DNA from: an uncultured Blastocatellia bacterium
GTDB taxonomy: Bacteria; Acidobacteriota; Blastocatellia; Pyrinomonadales; Pyrinomonadaceae
NCBI GenBank assembly: GCA_946480785.1
Contig: CAMLLD010000114.1
Span: 1-13,092 of the forward strand
Direction: 5' to 3'
DNA: 13,092 nucleotides
The position numbers and the translations under genes were made by a program. The notes beneath the pieces were generated by a model that worked only from the letters and a program-made list of their open reading frames with translations, searched no databases and had not been told where the DNA came from. Positions 7,112-13,092 of the stretch are shown here, one piece after another. The stretch's first letter is position 1. Every line of letters starts with the position of its first letter.

Positions 7112-7776
7112 CAGTTGATTGCCTGGCCTCGCGCTTTCAGGAACGACAGCACTACTGTTGTTACCCGCTGGTGTGTTTGCTCCACTGACCCGCTCGTATC
7201 GATCACTTTTACCCGCTTCGGTTCCGCTTCCGCGATCTGCAAATACGCGTTGCGCACGCGTGTGTGAAACTCCGCATGCTCGATGTCGAGCCGATCGCGC
7301 CCGCTCTTGGCTGCGGTGTTTTTGCCCGTCGAACGTCGCGTTGTTCGCGTTATCGACTCTTCGATCGAAACGTCGAAGAGCAGCGTCAGATCCGGTTTGA
7401 GCCCGCCGGTCGCGAGTTGCACGATCTGCGAGATCAGTTCGGGACTAAAACCGCGGCCCGCGCCCTGGTACGCGACCGTCGCGTCTGCGTAACGATCCGA
7501 GATCACGACTTCACCATTTTCCAGCGCCGGAATCAAAACGCGGCGCACGTGCTGCGCGCGGTCCGCCGCAAACACCAGCAACTCCGTTAGCGGATCGACT
7601 TCTTCCGTCGCGTCGAGCAACGCCTCGCGCAGTCGCAGGCCCAGTTTCGTGCCGCCCGGTTCGCGTGTGAGTAAAACGTTGAAACCTCGGGTACGAAGAA
7701 AATTGTTCAAGAGCCGCAGTTGAGTCGATTTTCCGCTTCCGTCTATACCTTCAAAGGTAATGAAAGTTCCAGGCAC
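7111..7776 (-). CDS. tmk: Thymidylate kinase
   Basis: Tmk phosphorylates dTMP to dTDP for DNA synthesis in the cytoplasm. The 221-residue protein has the P-loop GIDGSGKST at residues 10-18, the substrate motif TREPGGT, the DRYADATVAYQG motif and an Arg-rich LID (from RTTRRSTGK), all expected for the family. Length is normal (about 205-220). The start is a GTG at 7774-7776 preceded by AGAGGG on the minus strand (7781-7787 region), which fixes the start well. It overlaps holB by one base and follows hfq by 48 nt. The tmk-holB pairing is widespread in bacteria. Confidence 0.96.
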   Translation of the reverse strand: MPGTFITFEGIDGSGKSTQLRLLNNFLRTRGFNVLLTREPGGTKLGLRLREALLDATEEVDPLTELLVFAADRAQHVRRVLIPALENGEVVISDRYADATVAYQGAGRGFSPELISQIVQLATGGLKPDLTLLFDVSIEESITRTTRRSTGKNTAAKSGRDRLDIEHAEFHTRVRNAYLQIAEAEPKRVKVIDTSGSVEQTHQRVTTVVLSFLKARGQAIN

Positions 7777-7824
7777 GAGTCCCTCTGGGTTGGGTGGTAA
7801 TTGCTGCGAGAGTGTAAACGAATG

Positions 7825-8121
7825 TCACGCGCCATGCGAGCTTGCGTCGTCGGCGCGAACATCGCGATTGGCGTCGGTGGATTGCGAGTGCAGGTCGCCG
7901 GTGGCCCGCCGGGTTTGGGAGATGGTCGAGATGGCATGTTTGAAAATCAGTTGTTCCTGCGCGCCTGACTCGAGCAACACGGAGAACTTGTCGAAGCTGC
8001 GGATACGGCCGGTGAGCTTGGCGCCGTTGAGCAGATAGACCACGACTGAGGTTTTCTCGCGACGAACTGTGTTGAGAAAGGCGTCCTGTATGTTCTGCGG
8101 TGCCTGTTTGCCGTCCGACAT
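7825..8121 (-). CDS. hfq: RNA chaperone Hfq
   Basis: Hfq is a hexameric Sm-like protein that binds U-rich and A-rich RNA and promotes sRNA-mRNA pairing. The 98-residue product has the N-terminal helix with QNIQDAFLN (residues 9-17), the Sm1 segment [19 protein letters not shown], and the Sm2 signature FKHAIST at 60-66 (Lys61, His62), so the proximal RNA site is preserved. The usual DPFLN reads DAFLN here. A tail of about 29 residues after the Sm core is polar and rich in Ser, Asp and Arg, likely disordered. It lies behind miaA as in gamma-proteobacteria, but with a 108-nt gap that may hold its own promoter. The start codon is ATG 8119-8121 and the Shine-Dalgarno is weak. Confidence 0.95.
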   Translation of the reverse strand: MSDGKQAPQNIQDAFLNTVRREKTSVVVYLLNGAKLTGRIRSFDKFSVLLESGAQEQLIFKHAISTISQTRRATGDLHSQSTDANRDVRADDASSHGA

Positions 8122-8170
8122 GATTGAAGCCCGGTATGGATCTGTTAAAGCGCGCGGTTGGCAAAAACAG

Positions 8171-8198
8171 ATTACAACACGGCTTCGCGAACGAGCAA
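8171..8198 (-). promoter_or_regulatory. Candidate promoter for hfq
   Basis: On the minus strand, in the 108-nt miaA-hfq gap, a TGTAAT box (8171-8176) has an upstream TGT that makes it an extended -10 element. A poor -35 candidate TTGCTC (8193-8198) lies 16 nt further up. Transcription would begin about 40 nt before the hfq ATG. The match is by eye only; it would let hfq-tmk-holB be expressed independently of the upstream genes. Confidence 0.35.
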
Positions 8199-8229
8199 GG
8201 GAAAGGCGTGGGATGTGAGAGAAAGATGA

Positions 8230-9204
8230 TTATTTGGACCGCGGGCTAGCGGCGAGAACTTCCAAAACCGAGTCCAAAACAGACTTTTCCTCGCCAAATC
8301 CGGCGAACCACTCGACGTCCGCTTCATGGCGAAACCATGTCAATTGACGCTTTGCGTAGTGGCGCACGTCGAGTTTGGTCTGCTCGACGGCGCTCGCGAG
8401 GTCGCGTTTGCCTTCCAGGTATTCGACCACGCGGCGGTAGCCGTGAGCGCCCAGCGCGTTTGAATTCGCGGGCACGCCGCGGCTGAGCAGGTCGCGCACT
8501 TCGTCGACCAGGCCGGCTTGAAAGTGGGCTTCGGTGCGTTCGTTGATGCGCTGGTAGAGTTTTTCGCGGGGCGGGTTCAAGGCGATGATGCGGAGGCGGC
8601 GCGCGCTTTCGTGTGCTGCGGGACGATCGTGTTTTTGGTCCACGATGGAGGCGCCGGTTTGGAGACAGACTTCTATGGCCCGTTGCACGCGGGGCCAGTC
8701 GCGCGGGTAGAGTTGTGCGGCGGCGCGCGGATCGAGTCGCTGCAGGACGCGGTGAAGGTGTTCTGCGCCGCGTCTTTCGCGGATCGCGTTCAGGCGTTTT
8801 CGTAATGATTCGTCAGTTTGTGGGCTGACGAAGAAGGGGCGGCGCAGTGCGCGCAGGTAAAACCCGGTGCCGCCGACGAGTAAGGGGATGCGGTTTCTGG
8901 CTTCGATCTCTTCGATCTTGCCGGCGGCCTCGCGCGCCCATTCGACTGCGGTGTAGTTGATCGATGGCGGGACGAAGTCGATCAGGTGGTGAGGCACGCC
9001 TTTGCGTTCCGCTAGCGGCACCTTGGCTGTGGCTACTTGAATGTCCTGGTAGACCTGAACGGAGTCGCAGTTGATGATCTCGCCGTTGAGTTTGAGGGCG
9101 ACCTCAATCCCGAGCGTGCTCTTGCCGGACGCAGTCGGCCCAACAATCGCAATCACAGGCGTTTCACTTGCGATCTCTTCGGCTTGAGTTGTGTTGTCAC
9201 TCAC
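8230..9204 (-). CDS. miaA: tRNA dimethylallyltransferase
   Basis: MiaA transfers a dimethylallyl group from DMAPP to adenosine 37 of tRNAs reading UNN codons, so it consumes an end product of the MEP pathway encoded nearby. The 324-residue product has the P-loop GPTASGKST at residues 22-30, the catalytic NCDSVQVY motif (Asp47), VPHHLIDFV and the C-terminal RQLTWFR segment. Length is close to E. coli (316). The frame opens further up to a TTG at 9243, but I chose the GTG at 9202-9204. It overlaps the stop codon of an upstream micro-ORF in a GTGA junction typical of translational coupling, which would also explain the missing Shine-Dalgarno. The first 14 residues are unconserved polar sequence. 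Confidence 0.95.
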   Translation of the reverse strand: MSDNTTQAEEIASETPVIAIVGPTASGKSTLGIEVALKLNGEIINCDSVQVYQDIQVATAKVPLAERKGVPHHLIDFVPPSINYTAVEWAREAAGKIEEIEARNRIPLLVGGTGFYLRALRRPFFVSPQTDESLRKRLNAIRERRGAEHLHRVLQRLDPRAAAQLYPRDWPRVQRAIEVCLQTGASIVDQKHDRPAAHESARRLRIIALNPPREKLYQRINERTEAHFQAGLVDEVRDLLSRGVPANSNALGAHGYRRVVEYLEGKRDLASAVEQTKLDVRHYAKRQLTWFRHEADVEWFAGFGEEKSVLDSVLEVLAASPRSK

Positions 9205-9296
9205 AAGCGTGAGGATAGCACGCGGAAAATCACCACCGCCCAAATCAGCGTGAGGAGCAAAAGGCCACCGATTATCTGGTTACGCGAGAACCGCAC
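9201..9296 (-). CDS. Putative 31-residue single-helix membrane protein (micro-ORF)
   Basis: A short frame starts at GTG 9294-9296, whose first G is the last base of the uma2 stop (TAGTG). It ends in a TGA (9201-9203) embedded in the miaA start (GTGA). The product has a basic N-terminus (Arg2, Arg5), an uninterrupted hydrophobic stretch at about residues 8-24 with Trp19, then Arg25 and a short polar tail with Arg30. This is a textbook single-pass membrane peptide obeying the positive-inside rule. The overlaps at both ends and the fact that it fills the uma2-miaA gap exactly argue for translation. There is no strong Shine-Dalgarno. I do not recognise a family. It could be a leader whose main job is to bring ribosomes to miaA. 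Confidence 0.55.
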   Translation of the reverse strand: MRFSRNQIIGGLLLLTLIWAVVIFRVLSSRL

Positions 9297-9871
9297 TAAC
9301 GATACTTTGGCACATTGAAGATGTCGCTAAGGTTGAGTTCGAGTCCCGGAAGCAAAGGAGACGAAAACTGATCGTCGTTTCGTAGGAGCGAAACTTCCTC
9401 AAGACCTTGGCCAGTAAGACGAAAGACCAGGACGGATCGGTTTTCACCGTCTACAACCCAATACTCCTTGACGCCGTACCTTCCATACAGTCGACGCTTG
9501 GCTTTGAGGTCGCGTGCTCGATTCTCGCTTCCGGGCGAGACGATTTCGATGACCAAATCCGGCGCGGCGATGAAGCGATCGTTTTGGATAACGCTGTTCA
9601 ATCGCTCATTGCTGACGAAAACAAGGTCTGGAATTACCGCGTCGTAGTTGCTAAAGACTGCTCCTGGTCCTGGCGCAACGATCCCGATTGGATTTGCCTC
9701 CAGATAGTTGCCAATTCTTAGTTGAAGCTTATGAAGCACTAGTTGGTGAGGAAGTCCTGGTGCACAAGACACAAAAAGTTCTCCTTCGATTAGTTCGTAA
9801 CGCTTCCCGTCGTCGTCAGGTAAGGCGTCGAGGTCGGCGACGGTCATGAGGTGTTTGATATTTGAGGCCAT
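9296..9871 (-). CDS. Uma2 family protein (PD-(D/E)XK nuclease fold, DUF820)
   Basis: The 191-residue product has the layout of the Uma2 family: an N-terminal RYELIEGEL motif (residues 24-32), IPDLVFVSN (Asp82), APDLVIEIVSPGS (Asp105, Glu109), then LKAKRRLYGRYGVKEYWVVD (Lys123/125 region, Tyr137 and Trp138). Members share a restriction-endonuclease-like fold and are abundant and mobile in cyanobacteria and other environmental bacteria. Their cellular role is not established. The start at ATG 9869-9871 has a strong AGGGGAA ribosome binding site about 6 nt away, whereas the longer open frame would run into spoIID. GC content is visibly lower (roughly 50%) than in the flanking genes, which suggests later acquisition. 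It lies 26 nt after spoIID and overlaps the micro-ORF by one base. Confidence 0.88.
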   Translation of the reverse strand: MASNIKHLMTVADLDALPDDDGKRYELIEGELFVSCAPGLPHQLVLHKLQLRIGNYLEANPIGIVAPGPGAVFSNYDAVIPDLVFVSNERLNSVIQNDRFIAAPDLVIEIVSPGSENRARDLKAKRRLYGRYGVKEYWVVDGENRSVLVFRLTGQGLEEVSLLRNDDQFSSPLLPGLELNLSDIFNVPKYR

Positions 9872-9897
9872 GTTAGTTCCCCTGTTTCGTGTTGCGG

Positions 9898-12300
9898 CTA
9901 GTAAAGCCGTGTGAGTTCGATGCCAGTATAGTACGCCTTGAGAATTTGTTCGTAGGACCAGCCCTGCTTGGCGAGGCCGTAGGCGCCGACCTGGCACATG
10001 CCGACGCCGTGGCCCCAGCCGCGCCCGTTGAAGATGAATTCTGTGACTCGACCGCTATCGTCGTAATCGCGATCGATGACGAAGAGTTGTTCGCGGAGGC
10101 CGAGGGCGGAACGAATGCGACCGCCGCGCACGTGCGCCGTGCCGTTCGTGCCGACGACTTCCAGGTCCGTCACGCGATGTGACGAGCCACGCGAGACGAC
10201 ACGCAGATCGGTTATCGCGCCGATGCCGCGCGCGGCGCGAGCAAGACGCGCCTGCACCTGGCCCACCGTCAGGCCCGTGGTCCAACTCGAAAACGGCGAG
10301 AAACGATCGGCCGCCGCGCCGTTTGCCGCCGGCTTAACTTCCAGAAAATCGATCTGCCCGTTCGGCGCGAGGTGATACGTGACTGGCTCACCACCGACGA
10401 GAGTCACTGAAGGAACGGCGTAAGGACGTTCGCCGAGCTGGCGAAACAGAAACGCATCCGGGTTGACGCGAATCGGCTGATCTTTGCCTTTAGATGAACG
10501 GAGGATCAGTTGGCCTTCACTCGTCGGTCGCGCGTTCGCCTTTTGCAATTGCAGCAGATTACGCGCTTCGAGAACCCGCACCACCGCGTGCAGCACACGC
10601 GCGCGCGACAGCGGCGCGCGCGGCCGCAGAGTCGCATCAGGATAAACAGACAAAACTCCATCACGCAGCAACATCGCGAGGTCGGCGCGATTCTGCGGCG
10701 GCACTTCCGCCGCGTCGCGCACGGCCAACAGATAATCGGCGTCCGCATTGTTCAGCAGCGTCGCAGGCGAGCTTTCACCAAACGCCGCTAACGAAAGCGC
10801 GGTCGCAAACGCCGGCGGGCGATTCACGTCGTCACCAGTCGCCGGCGTGGCTTGCTTCGCGATACGCGCGACGTTCGCGATCCAGTTGCGCGTTTCCGCA
10901 GCAGACGCGTCGGTCCCTAGCCACGCGTCAGTGATCCGTTCCGGCAACATGCCGACGTTCTGCGTCACCAGCAAACTGATATCGCGAACGAGCGCGACGT
11001 GCTCGTCATCACGCAGCTCCGCGATCTGTCGCGTCGTGTGAATCACAAAGCGATCGAACGCCGCCGCGCCTTCAGCAGCGCATTCGCGGCCACGCAAGTA
11101 CGGAATCGCCTGATTGAAAATGTTCTCCGAGTCTTCGGTCCGGCCGCCGCACGTCGAGGTGTAGAGCGCGTTGATCGGCTCGCCGTTGAACGTCGCGATC
11201 ATGCCGCGCGTCTCGTCGACCGCGCGCGTCGACAGCGGATTCTCGGAAGTCAGTCCACGATAAACCTGCGAACGCGTCGTCGGCAGAATGTCGAAACCCT
11301 GGGCCATAAACTGGCCGCGATTCTTCAGGGCGTAAGTGCGCGCCGCAACAGCCTGCGCCTTCAACGCCTCGAGCGCCGGATAACCGCCGGGCGAAAGCTC
11401 GTTCGCGACGACACCGCGAACGTAGTCTTCGAGACCTAATTCATTAACGACCGTCAACGATCCGCGCAGATTCGTGAACACCTCGATGCGACCACGATAC
11501 GGCTTCTCGTTGAAGCGTACCGGCGCGTCCTTTTCATCATCAGAAGCAAACACGACCGGCGCACTCGAACTGAACATCGGACCACCACTCGCTCCCGACG
11601 CCACCACTTCACGCGACGGCAAACTCGGACGAGACGACGTCAACTTAACAGCGCCACCTGAACGTGCCGGCGACGTCGGTTGCGCAAGATCCTGTTTCGC
11701 CGCAGGCGAATCGGCGTTAATTCGTGGTCCATCAACCGTCGCATCAAATCCCTCCGACTCCAACCGCGCCCGCAACTCCTCCGCTTCTTCACGCGAACAT
11801 TTTGGGCCAACAACAACCGCCCACGTCCTGGTCTCCGTGTCGAACGCTTCCTGCGTGTCTTCACCTATGAGCTTCTCGATCTGTTTACCCGTGTCTTCCG
11901 CCTCATCCTTCGACGCCGCGCCGGCCACCATCACACGACAAAGCGCATCGTCATTCACCGCCGGCAGCGGCGACAACAACCGCGGATTAACACGCACGCG
12001 CGACGTATCGAGCGCGAGCAACGTCGTACCGCCGCCACTCGCATTCATCAAGTGGCCCGTGGTTGAGATCACTGCCGAACGCGCGTCGGTAGTCAACGCC
12101 ACGCGAATCGTCGGTTCAGGACCAGTAACAACAGCAAGCGCCGGCGCAGAAATGATCGGCGTCGCTGTCGAAGAAGGTTGCGGCCAGGCTGATTGAGTTC
12201 TGCGAGGACGAGTCTCCGGTGTTTGCGCGAACGTCAGCGAGAGCAATACCGACTGCGCGAGCAGTACAGTAATGACTCTCCGGGCGACAGAACTGCGCAT
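9898..12300 (-). CDS. SpoIID/LytB domain protein with SPOR-like region and inserted SLH-like repeat
   Basis: SpoIID-type domains are lytic transglycosylases or amidase enhancers that act on peptidoglycan. The 800-residue protein has a signal peptide (basic MRSSVARR, hydrophobic core to about residue 24, AQT). A region with SPOR-like pattern follows (about 118-192, with WAVVVGPKC and FDATVDG). The first SpoIID half is at about 265-405, with EDYVRGVVANELSP (Glu301), AQAVAARTYA and STCGGRTE. The second half is at about 667-797, with GRGWGHGVGMCQVGAYG. The halves are separated by some 260 residues that include DGVLSVYPDATLRPRAPLSR (547-566), matching the S-layer homology pattern. Family members are usually 300-500 residues with contiguous halves. 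An AGGAA ribosome binding site lies 9 nt before the ATG. Likely exported and wall-bound; vegetative role inferred, since no sporulation genes are seen. Confidence 0.9.
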   Translation of the reverse strand: MRSSVARRVITVLLAQSVLLSLTFAQTPETRPRRTQSAWPQPSSTATPIISAPALAVVTGPEPTIRVALTTDARSAVISTTGHLMNASGGGTTLLALDTSRVRVNPRLLSPLPAVNDDALCRVMVAGAASKDEAEDTGKQIEKLIGEDTQEAFDTETRTWAVVVGPKCSREEAEELRARLESEGFDATVDGPRINADSPAAKQDLAQPTSPARSGGAVKLTSSRPSLPSREVVASGASGGPMFSSSAPVVFASDDEKDAPVRFNEKPYRGRIEVFTNLRGSLTVVNELGLEDYVRGVVANELSPGGYPALEALKAQAVAARTYALKNRGQFMAQGFDILPTTRSQVYRGLTSENPLSTRAVDETRGMIATFNGEPINALYTSTCGGRTEDSENIFNQAIPYLRGRECAAEGAAAFDRFVIHTTRQIAELRDDEHVALVRDISLLVTQNVGMLPERITDAWLGTDASAAETRNWIANVARIAKQATPATGDDVNRPPAFATALSLAAFGESSPATLLNNADADYLLAVRDAAEVPPQNRADLAMLLRDGVLSVYPDATLRPRAPLSRARVLHAVVRVLEARNLLQLQKANARPTSEGQLILRSSKGKDQPIRVNPDAFLFRQLGERPYAVPSVTLVGGEPVTYHLAPNGQIDFLEVKPAANGAAADRFSPFSSWTTGLTVGQVQARLARAARGIGAITDLRVVSRGSSHRVTDLEVVGTNGTAHVRGGRIRSALGLREQLFVIDRDYDDSGRVTEFIFNGRGWGHGVGMCQVGAYGLAKQGWSYEQILKAYYTGIELTRLY

Positions 12301-12403
12301 GAGTTGTATTCCTGGCGGCGTCAGTTATCAGGGAGGGCACTTACCGCGCCGCCATGTTACTACAAACGGCGACCAACACACCCCACAAATTTGAGAATAA
12401 CGA

Positions 12404-12433
12404 TTCCCACAAAGCCCGCGGATGTGGTATAGA
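12404..12433 (+). promoter_or_regulatory. Candidate promoter for the sulfate-binding lipoprotein gene
   Basis: A TATAGA box (12428-12433) preceded by TGG gives an extended -10 element. A TTCCCA hexamer (12404-12409, four of six consensus bases) lies 18 nt upstream. A transcript from here would have a leader of about 75 nt before ATG 12515. This is a by-eye match in a 214-nt divergent intergenic region, which otherwise shows nothing I recognise besides the start-site hairpin. No clear promoter was found for the opposite gene. Confidence 0.35.
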
Positions 12434-12495
12434 CGGAACATACCCCCGGTAGCGAAACCATGACGGCAGCGGCTTTTTGGTCTGTCCCGAAAATC

Positions 12496-12514
12496 AGGAG
12501 GCGTCAGCGCCCCC
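12496..12514 (+). promoter_or_regulatory. Hairpin covering the ribosome binding site of the lipoprotein gene
   Basis: The strong Shine-Dalgarno AGGAGG lies at 12496-12501, an unusually long 13 nt before the ATG. Bases 12497-12503 (GGAGGCG) can pair with 12508-12514 (CGCCCCC) across a TCAG loop, with one A-C mismatch and six G-C pairs. The stem ends at the base before the ATG. It would hide the ribosome binding site when folded. Whether another structure in the leader opens it is not evident. Confidence 0.5.
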
Positions 12515-13092
12515 ATGAGGAAGACTACACACACACGCTTATTGTTCCGCGCCGCCGTCTGCGTGTTGCTCGCGCTGGTCGCGGCGAGTTGTCTGCCGAA
12601 ACCGCCGGGCGAAGGTGGCGATATCACCATCACGCTATACGGGTTCTCGATCATGAAGGAGTCGCTCGAGAAAGCGATCTTCCCGGGCTTTATCAACCAG
12701 TGGAAACAACAACACGGGCAGGAAGTCAGGTTTCAATCTTCTTTCGCGGGATCGGAAACAGTCACTAACCAGATCCTGCGGGGCGCGCCCGCGGACGTCG
12801 CGATCCTGTCGATCGAACGCGATGCCCAGCGGTTGAAACAAGGCGGCTTCGTCACTTCCGATTGGCACTCGTATCCGGCGCAGGGAATCGTCAACAAAAC
12901 GCCTTTCGTGATCATCGTGCGCAAAGGCAATCCGAAAGGTATTCACGACTTTTCCGATCTCGCGGCGCCGGGCGTGAAGTTGATTCATCCGGATCCGATC
13001 AGTTCGGGCGGCGCACAGTGGTCCATACTCGCGATTTACGGTTCGCAGCTCAAGAAATCAGAAGCCGAAAACGGCGGCGAAGCCGACACGGT
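12515..13092 (+). CDS. Sulfate/thiosulfate-type ABC transporter substrate-binding lipoprotein (3' end outside window)
   Basis: The first 192 residues are present. The N-terminus is basic (MRKTTHTR), followed by a hydrophobic stretch and a lipobox-like VAASC with Cys26 as the probable lipidation site, so the protein should be tethered to the membrane. The mature part begins with ITLYGFSIMKESLEKAIFPGF and continues with FAGSETVTNQILRG, ADVAILSIERDAQRL and PDPISSGGAQW, matching the sulfate-binding (Sbp/CysP) branch of type II periplasmic binding proteins. The exact ligand (sulfate, thiosulfate or a related oxyanion) cannot be decided here. Permease and ATPase genes are expected beyond the right edge. 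No in-frame alternative start lies upstream near the Shine-Dalgarno, so ATG 12515 is preferred despite the long spacing. It is divergent from the spoIID-type gene. Confidence 0.9.
   Translation, partial: MRKTTHTRLLFRAAVCVLLALVAASCLPKPPGEGGDITITLYGFSIMKESLEKAIFPGFINQWKQQHGQEVRFQSSFAGSETVTNQILRGAPADVAILSIERDAQRLKQGGFVTSDWHSYPAQGIVNKTPFVIIVRKGNPKGIHDFSDLAAPGVKLIHPDPISSGGAQWSILAIYGSQLKKSEAENGGEADT

Noticed and set aside
7813..7819. TGTAAAC in the hfq-tmk gap as a second copy of the rseP palindrome half-site
   Set aside because: Only one 7-base half is present, without symmetry; a single match of this size is expected by chance.
12434..12514. A known riboswitch (SAM, TPP, c-di-GMP, Moco, guanidine) before the sulfate-type binding protein
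   Set aside because: None of the conserved core sequences of these classes could be found by eye; only the start-site hairpin is supported.
12460..12768. A 102-codon plus-strand frame near the right edge
   Set aside because: It is out of frame with the lipoprotein gene, whose signal peptide, lipobox and binding-protein motifs are clear; the alternative product is Arg-rich without motifs.

Overview
The window looks like a chromosomal segment of a GC-rich (about 60%), non-pathogenic environmental bacterium, most likely an Acidobacteriota of the Blastocatellia/Pyrinomonadales type. This is inferred from the style of the proteins (a MEP-pathway operon of the uppS-cdsA-dxr-rseP-ispG type, a short Hfq with a polar tail, a SpoIID/LytB-like exported protein in a non-sporulation context). 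No rRNA or other decisive marker is present. Coding density is very high: there is no gene-free stretch above about 215 bases, no tRNA or rRNA, no CRISPR array, no insertion sequence and no clear rho-independent terminator.

Left arm, plus strand (1-6047): a possible tail of an unidentified gene, then uppS (broken here), cdsA, a small Coa1-like membrane protein, dxr, rseP and ispG. The genes are nearly contiguous (0-15 nt gaps) except for a 74-nt gap before rseP that holds an 18-bp palindrome. Together they cover two MEP-pathway steps (Dxr, IspG), polyprenyl diphosphate synthesis (UppS), CDP-diacylglycerol synthesis (CdsA) and regulated intramembrane proteolysis (RseP), so this is an envelope lipid and isoprenoid operon.

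Middle and right arm, minus strand (12300 down to 6044): spoIID-like gene, a Uma2-family nuclease-fold gene, an unlisted 31-residue membrane micro-ORF, miaA, hfq, tmk and holB. Several junctions overlap by 1-4 nt, which suggests translational coupling. holB converges on ispG and their stop codons overlap in a shared TTAA. At the far right, divergent from spoIID across 214 nt, a plus-strand gene for a sulfate-type ABC transporter binding lipoprotein starts and runs off the window.

Most noteworthy points: (1) uppS is interrupted by about 104 bp of very GC-rich DNA encoding a piece of the seryl-tRNA synthetase N-terminal arm. It replaces the essential GRW-containing loop and shifts the frame, so it is either a real gene-killing chimera or an assembly artefact. 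(2) A 31-codon single-helix membrane ORF is fitted exactly between uma2 and miaA with 1-nt and 4-nt overlaps. (3) The SpoIID-type protein carries an SPOR-like region and has an S-layer-homology-like repeat inserted between the two halves of its SpoIID domain. (4) A GC-rich hairpin covers the Shine-Dalgarno sequence of the sulfate-binding lipoprotein gene. I found no convincing wholly new multi-gene system; the rest is housekeeping.
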